Part shown: piece after piece, positions 1-7,205 of the stretch | Numbering within the stretch: the stretch's first letter is position 1 | How the letters are laid out: each line of letters starts with the position of its first letter | From: an uncultured Acidobacteriota bacterium | Lineage (GTDB): Bacteria > Acidobacteriota > Vicinamibacteria > Vicinamibacterales > UBA8438 | DNA length: 19,873 bases | Assembly: GCA_913043805.1 (NCBI GenBank) | Contig: CAJWMX010000006.1 | Location: 1-19,873, forward strand | Direction of reading: 5' to 3' | Translations under genes and position numbers: made by a program | The notes under the pieces: model-generated | Database searches by the model: none | Seen by the model: only the letters and a program-made list of their open reading frames with translations | What the model was told of the DNA's origin: nothing

Positions 1-1
1 C

Positions 2-310
2 GCCAACGGTCCCGAGTTCTGTGGGCGCGCCATGCTGACGTGGGCGCATGAGCGTGGCGTCGCACTCCGCTTGATCGATCCGGGCAAGCCGCGCCAGAAC
101 GCCTACGTCGAGTCCTTTCACGGGCGCTTCCGGGATGAGTGCCTCAACGAACACTGGTTCACGAGTCTCGAGCACGTACAGGCTGTCATCGAAGCCTGGC
201 GCCGCGAATACAACGAGGAACGACCGAAGAAGGGATTGGGCGGACTGACGCCCGCTGGCTACGCTCAGCGGCTCGTTACAGATCGGAGTACAGTCACCGT
301 CGGACTCTAG
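2..310 (+). pseudogene. IS3-family transposase (OrfB), C-terminal part, catalytic Asp replaced
   Basis: This is the 3' end of the DDE integrase-type transposase of an IS3-family element; the frame is open to the left edge, so the gene began outside the window. The family block around the second catalytic Asp (normally DNGPEF) reads ANGPEF, coded by GCC at 2-4, where GAC would give Asp. Exactly 35 residues later comes the catalytic Glu in NAYVESFHGRFRDEC, so the D(35)E spacing is kept although the Asp is not. The usual C-terminal signature YNxxRPHxxLGxxTP appears as YNEERPKKGLGGLTP. The frame ends at TAG, about 30 bases before a terminal-repeat-like sequence. The product is probably inactive, unless the first codon reflects an edge or sequencing error. 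Confidence 0.85.
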
Positions 311-328
311 ACCGAACCGCTACTGAAA

Positions 329-342
329 GCAGGGGGACGTCA
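329..342 (+). repeat. Probable right terminal end of the IS3-family element
   Basis: About 20-30 bases after the transposase stop, the top strand reads GCAGGGGGACGTCA, that is TGACGTCCCCCTGC read inward. IS3-family ends typically begin with TG and a C-run of this kind. The left end lies outside the window, so the inverted partner and the target duplication cannot be tested here. Confidence 0.4.
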
Positions 343-488
343 CCTCCACAGTAGCTTCATGAGGAGCGTCGACATGGTGACGGACCGGAGACAATCGATT
401 ATAGAGCTCTCTCCGGCCGAGACGATGCAGAGTACTTCCAGTGTATTGTGGGCACATTCGGTAGTTCAAGACCGGCAAGGGCGCCCCG

Positions 489-654
489 CCCAAGGTTCCG
501 CTCGAACGAGTCGGCCACCGGGATGTCCCAGATCCGCTGACTCCGCCCGGACGACACTGGTCAGCGCCTGCTTCAAGCCGGCGCCGCGCACCGGCACCCG
601 ATAGGTCTTGGACAGACCCGTGACCGACAGGGCCGGGGACCCGGGCTCGATACC
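489..654 (-). pseudogene. Remnant of ABC transporter ATP-binding protein with internal deletion
   Basis: Read on the minus strand, 654 to about 547 encodes a typical ATPase N-terminus of the ABC-2 exporter type (LSVTGLSKTYRVPVRGAGLK, then a leucine/arginine-rich stretch). A second piece, in another frame at 536 to 489, reads RIWDIPVADSFERN, matching the region just after the Walker A segment in the same family (normally GQRxxLWWDIPVxxSFE). Walker A and everything around it is missing, and no start codon remains. I infer a decayed ATPase gene that lost its middle and changed frame. Neighbouring debris at 655-723 lies directly upstream on the same strand, suggesting a former operon. Confidence 0.5.
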
Positions 655-723
655 TCAGTCCTCACCCTCCTCGAGCCACTGCTTGCAGTGGTGGCACTCG
701 CGTCCCGGAATGGGAACCATTAT
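655..723 (-). pseudogene. C-terminal remnant with CxxC zinc-ribbon-like motif
   Basis: The minus-strand frame ending at TGA (657-655) reads GRECHHCKQWLEEGED. A CxxC pair followed by QW and an acidic tail resembles short zinc-ribbon segments in acidobacterial proteins, but the match is too short to name a family. It abuts the ABC ATPase remnant in the order expected of an operon. No start codon or upstream domain can be followed, because the intact antiporter gene begins at 766 on the other strand. A perfect 6-bp hairpin (676-691) lies within this stretch. Confidence 0.25.
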
Positions 724-765
724 GGAGAGTGCGGGCGTGGTGACGATCCCCTATCCTGAACAGCG

Positions 766-1716
766 ATGATGCTGACGACAGGGCTCCTGGCGGGCGGCCT
801 GCTGGGGCTCTACTACGGAGCGGAATGGTTGGTAAGGGGCAGCTCGGCACTTGCGCTCCGGTTCGGGCTCACGCCGCTGCTGGTCGGGCTGACGGTTGTG
901 GCCTACGGGACGAGCGCGCCCGAGCTCATCGTGAGCCTGGCCGCGGCGCTGAGCGGTCAATCGGAGATCGCGGTTGGCAACGCCATCGGGTCCAACATCG
1001 TCAACATCGGGCTGATCCTCGGGCTGACGGCGCTGCTCTGCCCGCTCAAGGTCCATCTGCAGGTGCTCAAGCTGGACACCCCGGTGATGGTGGCGGCGGG
1101 GCTCCTCTTTCTGGCGTTCTTCCGAGACCAGACGATCGGGCGGGTCGAGTCGTGGGTCTTCGTGCTCCTGCTCATCCTCTACACCGTCTTCAACGTGCAG
1201 CTCGCGCGGCGTCAGCGCAATCCTGCCGTGGATCAGGAATATGCCGCCGTGGTCACCCCCCGCGGGCCCGGTCTGGCGCTCTGCCTGGTCCTGATCGGTG
1301 GCGGCCTGGCGGCGCTGGCCGTTGGCGCTCGGGCGTTCGTCGAGGGGGCGACCCAGGTGGCCGTGGCCATCGGCGTCAGCGAGGGGATCATCGGTCTGAC
1401 GGTGGTGGCGATCGGTACCAGCCTGCCAGAGCTGATCACCTCGGCGGTCGCGGCGTTGCGCAAGCAGACCGATATCGCCGTCGGGAACATCGTCGGCTCG
1501 ACCATCTGTAACATCCTGGCCATCCTAGGCTTTGCCGGAGTGCTGGCCGGTCCGCTGGCCGGTCCCGGTGTCGCGATCGCCAATGTCGGCATCATGACGG
1601 CGTTCCTCGTGGTCATGACCGCGATCGCCTGGACGGGGTTCAAGCTCGAGCGCTGGGAGGGTGCGCTGTTGCTCGCCGGCTACGGCGCGTATCTCGCCTG
1701 GCTCTGGCCGGCCTGA
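766..1716 (+). CDS. Calcium/sodium antiporter, CaCA family (YrbG-like)
   Basis: Predicted inner-membrane cation exchanger of 316 residues, the usual length for bacterial CaCA proteins with two inverted five-helix halves. Both alpha repeats are present: GTSAPE (48-53) with GNAIGSN (71-77), and GTSLPE (217-222) with GNIVGSTICN (240-249). These carry the acidic and polar residues that form the central ion site in the family. The chain is almost wholly hydrophobic, with a charged loop near 145-168. Two ATGs (766, 769) begin the frame and there is only a poor ribosome site, so the exact start is uncertain. The gene ends 47 bases before a padR gene. Ion specificity (Ca2+/Na+, Ca2+/H+ or K+) cannot be read from sequence. 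Confidence 0.92.
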   Translation: MMLTTGLLAGGLLGLYYGAEWLVRGSSALALRFGLTPLLVGLTVVAYGTSAPELIVSLAAALSGQSEIAVGNAIGSNIVNIGLILGLTALLCPLKVHLQVLKLDTPVMVAAGLLFLAFFRDQTIGRVESWVFVLLLILYTVFNVQLARRQRNPAVDQEYAAVVTPRGPGLALCLVLIGGGLAALAVGARAFVEGATQVAVAIGVSEGIIGLTVVAIGTSLPELITSAVAALRKQTDIAVGNIVGSTICNILAILGFAGVLAGPLAGPGVAIANVGIMTAFLVVMTAIAWTGFKLERWEGALLLAGYGAYLAWLWPA

Positions 1717-1724
1717 GTTGTTAT

Positions 1725-1760
1725 GTAGATTGACTACGCAATTTTTAGTAGACTATCTAC
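1725..1760 (+). promoter_or_regulatory. PadR-type operator pair and promoter before padR 1
   Basis: Two identical-form dyads, GTAG-N5-CTAC, lie at 1725-1737 and 1748-1760, 23 bases apart and so roughly on the same DNA face. The outer parts overlap a possible promoter: TTGACT (1730-1735) and TATCTA (1754-1759) with an 18-base spacer. The ATG at 1764 begins only four bases after this -10 and has no Shine-Dalgarno, so a leaderless transcript is likely. PadR proteins usually bind dyads of this form, with ATGTAG-like arms, at their own promoter; autoregulation is inferred. Confidence 0.6.
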
Positions 1761-1763
1761 ACT

Positions 1764-2102
1764 ATGTCGACCATGGACCGAGTGGAGCTGCTTCAGGGCA
1801 CGCTCGACCTCCTGATCCTTCGCACCCTGCGACGCGGCCGAGCCCACGGCCATGCCATCGCTACCCATATCCGAGCGGCGTCGGACGACGTGCTCCAGGT
1901 CGAAACCGGGTCATTGTATCCGGCGCTCCACCGACTCGAAGCGCAAGGTTGGGTGGAGGCGGACTGGGCGCTCTCTGACAAAGGCAAGCGGGCCAAGTAC
2001 TACCGGCTGACCCGGGCCGGCCGACGACAACTGGCGACCGAGCACTCGAAGTGGGACCGGTTGTCGGAAGCGATGCATCGGGTGCTCCGACCAGCCAACT
2101 GA
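1764..2102 (+). CDS. PadR-family transcriptional regulator (unit 1)
   Basis: This 112-residue winged-helix repressor has the layout common to PadR proteins paired with ADOP permeases: LLQGTLDLLILRTL at the N-terminus, HGHAIATHI in the recognition region, GSLYPALHRLEAQGWVEADW in the wing, and YRLTRAGRRQL near the C-terminus. It probably senses a small molecule or envelope stress and represses itself through the dyads just upstream. Its TGA overlaps the ATG of the following permease remnant (TGATG at 2100-2104), the usual translational coupling. The permease is broken, so the regulator may now have no local target except itself. A second ATG at 1773 is possible, but 1764 fits the promoter better. 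Confidence 0.9.
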   Translation: MSTMDRVELLQGTLDLLILRTLRRGRAHGHAIATHIRAASDDVLQVETGSLYPALHRLEAQGWVEADWALSDKGKRAKYYRLTRAGRRQLATEHSKWDRLSEAMHRVLRPAN

Positions 2103-2242
2103 TGTGCGCCATGCTGAGATTCCTGTGGGCCCGCCTCCGCATGCTCGGGCGCTGACGATCGGCGAACGCCGAGATCGACGAGGAGCTCAGGTTCCATCTG
2201 TCCGGGGAAGAGGACCTGGGCCTGGAGGCCGGCTTGAGTCCC
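2102..2242 (+). pseudogene. ADOP permease, N-terminal stub with in-frame stop (unit 1)
   Basis: The frame starting at the ATG coupled to padR 1 reads MLRFLWARLRMLGR, then TGA (2153-2155). It continues in the same frame with RSANAEIDEELRFHL and EAGLSP, which are standard N-terminal landmarks of ADOP/MacB-like permeases. The TGA sits where CGA (Arg) would be expected, so one C-to-T change explains the stop. Homology ends near 2242, where the sequence passes into the inverted tail of a second ADOP gene. No membrane segment or extracellular domain is left, so no transporter can be made. Confidence 0.75.
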
Positions 2243-2247
2243 AGCCC

Positions 2248-2871
2248 GGGTGCTACCCGGGCGAGGCGAAAACCGCTCGCGGTCATCTCGGCCACGTCGA
2301 CCACCGTCGAGACCCCATCGTCGGTGACGAGCGCTCGCCGACGGGTCTGGTGGGCGCCGAGGTCCTCCACTGAGCGCAGCGTGTCGCGCCAGCGCTCGAT
2401 GTCCCTCCAGGCGGTGTCGGTACGCCGAGACCCCACGTCGTCCCAGGTCTGGAGCGCCACCACCCGGTCGCCCTCGTCGAGCGGCACTGTGCCTCGAAAG
2501 AAGGTGTCGAAGACAGCGAAGCCGACTGCGCCGATCCCGATGGCGAGCGTCATCGCCAGGCCGCCGACCACGGTCAGGCCCCAGTACTTCCGGAGCATCC
2601 GCAGGCCCAACTTGACATCCAGCCACACCGTGCCGAGCCGGTGGAGCGGATGGTTGTCCCGCACCCGTTCCTTGATCTGTTTCCCGCCGCCCAGTTGGGC
2701 CCGTGCCTTCCGCCTGGCCTCGGCCGGACTCATGCCGGCCCTCCGGTTCTCCTTCGCGTGCATCGCCAGGTGTGCCCGGAACTCGGCGTCGAGGTCGGTC
2801 TCTCGCCGGGGACGCAACACCGAGCTCAGGACGCGGCGGCACCAGGCCACCGTGTCGTCCCATACGCTCAT
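2248..2871 (-). pseudogene. ADOP permease, truncated after about 208 residues (unit 2)
   Basis: The minus-strand start at 2871 overlaps the stop of padR 2 (ATGA). The protein shows the ADOP N-terminal domain (DLDAEFRAHLAMHAKENRRA at 26-45, then SPAEARRKARAQLGG) and one membrane helix (GLTVVGGLAMTLAIGIGAVG, 98-117). The first part of the periplasmic domain follows, to GFRLARVAP (200-208). Full-length members run to roughly 800 residues with several more helices. After residue 208 the open frame merely reads the complement of unit 1 and its padR down to 1861, with no family resemblance. The unit is therefore a truncation joined tail-to-tail to the unit 1 stub. Confidence 0.8.
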
Positions 2872-3218
2872 GAGCTCTCCTTCGGGACCAGGAACTTTGC
2901 CAGGATGGCGGACGCCTGTTCCCAGTCCTGCGTGCTGCGGGCGAGCTGCCGGCGCCCGGCTCGCGTCAAGGTGTAGAACCTGGCCTTGCGGCCGTTCTCG
3001 GAGACGCCCCAGGAGCCGTCGATGTAGCCCTCCTGCTCCAGCTTGATCAGCTGTGGATAGAGCGTGCCGTAGTTGATGGCCAGGAGATGCTCACTAGTGT
3101 GCTCGATCCGCCGCGCGATGCCGTAGCCGTGGAGCGGGCCCAGCGTCTCGAGTGTCTTGAGAACCATCAGAGCCAGCGTGCCCTGCCAGACGTCGGCTTT
3201 GCGAGAAGAAGGTGTCAT
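2868..3218 (-). CDS. PadR-family transcriptional regulator (unit 2)
   Basis: This 116-residue PadR winged-helix regulator has VWQGTLALMVLKTLE, LHGYGIARRIE, INYGTLYPQLIKLEQEGYI and FYTLTRAGRRQL in the family order. The chosen ATG (3218-3216) abuts the operator dyad, and the open frame further upstream does not resemble the family. Its stop overlaps the ATG of the truncated ADOP gene, as in unit 1. Upstream dyads have arms TATGG/CCATA, unlike the GTAG/CTAC arms of unit 1, so the two regulators probably recognise different sites. There is no Shine-Dalgarno before the ATG. Confidence 0.9.
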   Translation of the reverse strand: MTPSSRKADVWQGTLALMVLKTLETLGPLHGYGIARRIEHTSEHLLAINYGTLYPQLIKLEQEGYIDGSWGVSENGRKARFYTLTRAGRRQLARSTQDWEQASAILAKFLVPKESS

Positions 3219-3262
3219 ATGGGTTGCCCATACGTTAGCACGGCACCTATGGGAAGGCCATA
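3218..3262 (-). promoter_or_regulatory. PadR-type operator pair before padR 2
   Basis: Two 15-base dyads are present: TATGGGTTGCCCATA (3218-3232, a perfect palindrome around TTG) and TATGGGAAGGCCATA (3248-3262), 30 bases centre to centre. The first touches the start codon of padR 2 on the minus strand, so binding would block transcription or translation initiation. Autoregulation is inferred from family habit. Confidence 0.55.
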
Positions 3263-3383
3263 GTAGAGACGGTTTCAGGTCGCTCCGGGTTCCCGGCGGC
3301 GTCTCCCGTGCCGTCGACACCGGGTTCGCGCTACACTCGCGCAGCGACTGGCGCCGACCCCGTCCGACGACGCCTACCACCCG

Positions 3384-4769
3384 ATGCAGGACCTCACCGA
3401 GGGCTCGATTCCTCGCCACATCGTCCGGTTGTCGGTGCCGATCGCCGTCGGGATGGTGTTCCAGACCCTGTATTTCCTGGTCGACCTCTACTTCGTCGGA
3501 CAGCTCGGCGATACCGCGATCGCCGGTCTCAGCGCGGCCGGCAACCTCCAGTTCCTGATCATGGCGATCACGCAGGTGCTGGGGGTCGGCACCATGGCGC
3601 TGATCGCCCAGGCCAGCGGTCGCAAAGACCGCGCCGACGCCAACCTCATCTTCAATCAGAGCCTGGGGCTGGCCGCTCTCGGCGCCGTGCTGACGCTGGC
3701 GCTCGGCTACGGACTGGCGCGGCCCTACATGGGCACGTTGGGCGCCGACGAGGCGATCGTCGACGCTGGCGTGCTCTATCTGCACTGGTTCTTGCCCGGG
3801 CTGGCACTCCAGTTCGCGTTGATCTCGATGGGGTCGGCGCTACGTGGCACCGGCGTGGTCAACCCGACGATCGTCGTGCAGATCGCGACGGTGGTGCTGA
3901 ACGCCATCCTGTCCCCGATCATGATCGCGGGCTGGCTGACCGGGCGCCCGTTCGGGCTGCTGGGTGCGGGTCTCTCGACCTCGATCTCGGTGGCGGTCGC
4001 GGTCGTGTTGATGACGGCCTACTTCGTGCGACTCGAACGCTTCGTCGCCTTCGACCGGAGCCAGGTTCGTCCCCGAGCCGCGCCGTGGCGTCGCATTCTG
4101 GCCGTCGGCCTGCCACCCGGCGGCGAGTTCGCCCTGCTGTTCGTCTACATGGCCACCGTGCTGTGGGTGATCCGGGGCTTCGGACCCGAAGCGCAGGCTG
4201 GCTTCGGCGTGGGGACGCGCATCATGCAGGCGCTCTTTCTCCCGGCGATGGCGATCGCCTTCGCCACCGCGCCCGTGGCGGGCCAGAACATGGGGGCCGG
4301 ACGAGCCGATCGGGTGCGCGCGACTTACCGGACCGCGGTGGGGACTCTCAGCGGGATCATGCTCGGCCTGACGCTCTTCTGCCAGTGGCAACCGGCGTGG
4401 CTCATCTCCGGCTTCAGCGACGAGCCACCCGTCATCGCGGTCGGTGCCGAGTTCCTCCGGATCATCTCGTTCAACTTTCTCGCCACCGGTGTGGTCTTCA
4501 CCAACTCGAGCATGTTTCAGGCGATGGGCAACACCATGCCGGCGCTCGTGGCCAGTGCGCTCCGAATCGTGCTTTTCGCCGTTCCGGCCGTGCTCTTGAC
4601 CACGGTGACCGGGTTCGAGCTCCGCCACCTGTGGTACCTCTCGGCCGTGACGGTGGCGCTCCAGGCAGCGTTCAGCTGCTGGCTGCTGATGCGCGAGTAC
4701 GACCATCGACTGGGCGACCTTCGCCCGCCGGAAGCCGCTCCTACCAAGGAATCGGTCGGCGATCCCTGA
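3384..4769 (+). CDS. MATE-family efflux transporter
   Basis: This 461-residue inner-membrane exporter probably couples Na+ or H+ entry to extrusion of cationic drugs or metabolites. It has two MatE halves (about residues 12-170 and 235-400) and roughly twelve hydrophobic helices. The N-terminus GSIPRHIVRLSVPIAVGMVF followed by DLYFVGQLGDTAIAGLSAA is typical of the family, as is GQNMGAGRADR at the start of the second half. The ATG at 3384 places this signature at the right distance. No good ribosome site is seen; TACACT at 3332-3337 could be a -10. The gene overlaps the 3' end of the opposing SDR gene by 29 bases. Substrate unknown. Confidence 0.92.
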   Translation: MQDLTEGSIPRHIVRLSVPIAVGMVFQTLYFLVDLYFVGQLGDTAIAGLSAAGNLQFLIMAITQVLGVGTMALIAQASGRKDRADANLIFNQSLGLAALGAVLTLALGYGLARPYMGTLGADEAIVDAGVLYLHWFLPGLALQFALISMGSALRGTGVVNPTIVVQIATVVLNAILSPIMIAGWLTGRPFGLLGAGLSTSISVAVAVVLMTAYFVRLERFVAFDRSQVRPRAAPWRRILAVGLPPGGEFALLFVYMATVLWVIRGFGPEAQAGFGVGTRIMQALFLPAMAIAFATAPVAGQNMGAGRADRVRATYRTAVGTLSGIMLGLTLFCQWQPAWLISGFSDEPPVIAVGAEFLRIISFNFLATGVVFTNSSMFQAMGNTMPALVASALRIVLFAVPAVLLTTVTGFELRHLWYLSAVTVALQAAFSCWLLMREYDHRLGDLRPPEAAPTKESVGDP

Positions 4770-5433
4770 ACAGCTGGCCGGTCGGACCGTCGTCGGGGAT
4801 CGTGGCGAGCCAGATCGGCGTGTCGGCGCCTTCGTCGGGCGTGCGGGGCGCGCCGGCGCCCCCCATCCGCGTCTGGACCCAGCCGGGACAGACGGCGTTC
4901 ACCTTGATGCGTGGCCCAAGGGACCGCGCCATCGCCACGGTGAGGGCGTTGAGCGCCGCCTTGCTGACCGCGTAGGCGGGGGGGCCGCCCATGCCCTCGC
5001 TGAAGCTGCCCCATCCTGATGACAGGTTCACGATCCTGCCCCATCGGCGCTCGAGCATGCCTGGCGCCAGCGCCCGGACCAGGGCGAACGGCGCGACCGT
5101 GTTCACCGCCAGCGAGTCGACGAGGTCGATCGTGTCCAGCTCCAGGCCGGTGTCGGGGACGAGGACGGCCGCGTTGTTGACCAGGATGTCGACCGGGCCG
5201 TATTCGGCGGCCATCGCCGCGGCTGCGACCTCGACCTTCTCTGGCTCCGACAGATCGAGCGCCACGCCCACGGCGCCGCTGCCGAGTCCCGCCGCCGTCT
5301 CGCGCGCGTCGGCGGCCTGTCGGGCCGCGGCCAGGACCGTGATGTCGCCGCGAGCGAGGAGCCCCTTGGCGATGGCACGACCGATGCCTCGATTCGCGCC
5401 GGTCACCAGCGCGGTCCGGTCGCGTCGTGTCAT
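4741..5433 (-). CDS. Short-chain dehydrogenase/reductase (SDR)
   Basis: This 230-residue cytoplasmic NAD(P)-dependent oxidoreductase shows the classical SDR landmarks: TGANRGIG (11-18) for the cofactor, NNAA (86-89), Asn111, Ser139 in NLSSG, and the Tyr154/Lys158 pair in YAVSK. CPGWVQTRM follows at 182-190. SGWGSF and the C-terminal ATIPDDGPTG resemble carbonyl-reductase-like SDRs that act on aldehydes and ketones, but the substrate cannot be named. The ATG (5433-5431) shares one base with the msrB stop, so translation is probably coupled. The longer open frame to 5712 lies inside msrB and is not family-like. The 3' end overlaps the MATE gene. Confidence 0.9.
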   Translation of the reverse strand: MTRRDRTALVTGANRGIGRAIAKGLLARGDITVLAAARQAADARETAAGLGSGAVGVALDLSEPEKVEVAAAAMAAEYGPVDILVNNAAVLVPDTGLELDTIDLVDSLAVNTVAPFALVRALAPGMLERRWGRIVNLSSGWGSFSEGMGGPPAYAVSKAALNALTVAMARSLGPRIKVNAVCPGWVQTRMGGAGAPRTPDEGADTPIWLATIPDDGPTGQLFRDRRPIPW

Positions 5434-5933
5434 CAGGTTCGCAACGTCGGAAGCGTCGTGCTGGTCGGGACGAACCGCAGCGCCAGACCGTTGTTGCAGT
5501 AGCGCTGACCCGTGGGCGCCGGTCCGTCTCCGAAGACATGGCCCTGGTGTCCGCCGCACCGGGCGCAGTGATACTCGGTTCGCGGGGTGATCAGCTTCCA
5601 GTCGCGCTTTGTCCCGAGGCGCCCCTCGATGCCGGTCCAGAAGCTCGGCCATCCCGTGCCGCTGTCGAACTTGGTCGAGCTTTCGAAGAGCGGCAGGTAG
5701 CAGGCGGCACACACATAGGCGCCGTCGCGCTTCTCATCGTTGAGCGGGCTCGACCCCGGTCGTTCGGTGTCCTCCTCGAACAGCACCGCGTAGGCCGCGG
5801 GCGACAGCAGCGCGCGCCACTCCTTCAACGGTTTGTTGAGCTTGGTGAACCCTTCCGCCACCACGCGTGTCGACTCCGTGACCGCCAGGGCGAGGCCGCC
5901 GAGCAGGGTCGTGAAGAACCGTCGTCTCGTCAT
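5433..5933 (-). CDS. msrB: Peptide-methionine (R)-S-oxide reductase, exported
   Basis: MsrB reduces the R form of methionine sulfoxide in oxidised proteins. The 166-residue chain starts with MTRRRFF and a hydrophobic stretch, a probable Tat-type export signal, so the enzyme likely acts in the periplasm. Zinc Cys pairs are CAAC (75-78) and CARC (123-126). The SGTGWPSFW block is at 91-99 and the catalytic Cys146 lies in RYCNNGLAL, where many relatives have RYCINSASL. It is first in a two-gene minus-strand unit with the SDR, overlapping by one base. A periplasmic MsrB needs an electron donor, and none is encoded nearby. Confidence 0.95.
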   Translation of the reverse strand: MTRRRFFTTLLGGLALAVTESTRVVAEGFTKLNKPLKEWRALLSPAAYAVLFEEDTERPGSSPLNDEKRDGAYVCAACYLPLFESSTKFDSGTGWPSFWTGIEGRLGTKRDWKLITPRTEYHCARCGGHQGHVFGDGPAPTGQRYCNNGLALRFVPTSTTLPTLRT

Positions 5934-6094
5934 CGGATGTCGTTCCCTTCCAGCGACGCCTTGAAGCGTTGTCGCTCACCCCTTGGATGCCTGAGAGCCG
6001 GCGACGGTTTCGCCGACGGTGTGTGAAACTGCAGCAGGCTCGGACGCATCAAAACGCAGAGACCGCCCGCCGAGTCGCGGTCGTCGAGGTCAGC

Positions 6095-6832
6095 ATGTCA
6101 CAGTCAGCGGAAGCCGCCCGAAGCTCACCGACCAAGTGGATCGTGCTCCTAGTTGTGCTCGCGGCCGCTGTCGGAGGCTATCTCCGGTTCGGCGACGCGC
6201 TGTCGCTCGACGCCATCGCCGCGCAAGAGGCATCGCTCCGCGATTTCCAGGCCGCCAACCCGGTGCTGGTCTATGGAGCGGCGTTCGCGGTCTATGTGGC
6301 GGTGACGGGGCTGTCGCTCCCGGGTGCGGCCGTGCTGACGCTCGTCTTCGGCTGGTACTTCGGCTTCCTGGCCGCGCTGATCATGGTCAGCTTCGCGTCC
6401 ACCACCGGGGCCTCCCTGTCGTTCCTGCTCAGTCGCTACGTGCTACGCCAGTCGATCCAGAAGCGCTTCGGGGACCGATTGCATGTCTTCAATGACGCGC
6501 TGGCTCGTGACGGCGCGTTCTATCTCTTCACCCTCCGGTTGGTTCCGGCCGTGCCGTTCTTCGTCATCAACCTGGTCATGGGGTTGACCCCGGTGACGCT
6601 GACGACCTACTGGTGGGTGAGCCAGCTCGGCATGTTCCCGGGCACCGCGGTCTATGTCTACGCCGGAGCGACGGTCCCCGACCTGGCGACATTGAGCGCC
6701 AACGGGGTTGGCGGGATCGTGTCGCCGCAATTGCTTCTGGCGTTCGTCCTGCTCGGGCTCTTCCCGCTCCTCGTCAAGTTCGCGCTCCGGCGGTTTCGAC
6801 CCCAGCCGGCAGATGCAAGCGACCAGGCCTGA
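6095..6832 (+). CDS. VTT-domain (TVP38/TMEM64, DedA-like) membrane protein 1
   Basis: This 245-residue polytopic membrane protein has one N-terminal helix, a VTT domain (LPGAAVLTLVFGWYFG, then FTLRLVPAVPFFVINLVMG) and a final helix ending in a basic tail. TVP38/DedA proteins are thought to act in lipid handling (undecaprenyl-phosphate or phospholipid flipping) and membrane-potential upkeep; which applies here is unknown. The ATG at 6095 has GAGG five bases upstream. The open frame extends to 5969, but that part is arginine-rich and unlike the family. A DEP-domain gene stub begins 14 bases after the stop, as if in an operon. A second VTT protein lies at 8139. Confidence 0.88.
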   Translation: MSQSAEAARSSPTKWIVLLVVLAAAVGGYLRFGDALSLDAIAAQEASLRDFQAANPVLVYGAAFAVYVAVTGLSLPGAAVLTLVFGWYFGFLAALIMVSFASTTGASLSFLLSRYVLRQSIQKRFGDRLHVFNDALARDGAFYLFTLRLVPAVPFFVINLVMGLTPVTLTTYWWVSQLGMFPGTAVYVYAGATVPDLATLSANGVGGIVSPQLLLAFVLLGLFPLLVKFALRRFRPQPADASDQA

Positions 6833-6846
6833 CCCCGGAGGCACTC

Positions 6847-7070
6847 GTGACCGATCAGGACCAGAACGAACCACGCGCCGCGTTGAACCCGTCCGAAGCC
6901 ACTGAGCTGGCGGAACGGCTCCGACCGCTCCTCGACATCCGTGACCGCAAGTACGGATTTCCGCGGAAGGTCTATGAGCGCTGCTTCGTCGGTCAGGAGG
7001 CGGTGGCGCAGTTCGTCCAGAGCGGTCTGGCGGCCGACGCGACCGATGCGGTGCGCCTGGGGAAGTTCTG
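6847..7070 (+). pseudogene. DEP-domain protein, N-terminal stub
   Basis: A GTG start with GGAGG five bases upstream opens a frame containing LLDIRDRKYGFPRKVYERCF and VGQEAVAQFV. That pattern (DRKY...F.GxEAV..F) and the later ATDAVRLGKF are typical of a DEP domain, a small signalling or membrane-association fold. After about position 7070 the frame enters the complement of an opposing secreted-protein start, and resemblance stops. I infer a 3'-truncated gene that once followed the VTT gene in an operon. What the remainder encoded is unknown. Confidence 0.6.
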
Positions 7071-7137
7071 TGCAAGCGCCGGCGCCGTCGCGGCTAGGGC
7101 CAGGCCGAGAGAGAGAACGGTCACACGTCGAATCATC
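7065..7137 (-). pseudogene. N-terminal stub of a secreted protein (signal peptide only)
   Basis: On the minus strand, an ATG at 7137 preceded by GGAGT begins MIRRVTVLSLGLALAATAPA, followed by LAQNFP. This is a textbook signal peptide with a signal-peptidase site after ALA. The mature protein is lost: after AQNFP the frame runs into the complement of the DEP stub. AQNFP at this point recalls secreted M28-type peptidases of Acidobacteriota, but five residues cannot prove it. Confidence 0.5.
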
Positions 7138-7205
7138 TGGACACTCCTGTCGTCGAACGGAATTCGCCAGGCGGGGCAGTTCGGCGTGCGGGTCGACGGC
7201 GCGGC

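Noticed and set aside
676..691. CCACTG-CTTG-CAGTGG hairpin as a terminator
   Set aside because: No T-run follows on either strand and it lies inside the CxxC coding remnant.
2234..3046. Plus-strand open frame of 270 codons
   Set aside because: It is the complement of the truncated ADOP gene and padR 2; it is Ser/Arg-rich with no family features.
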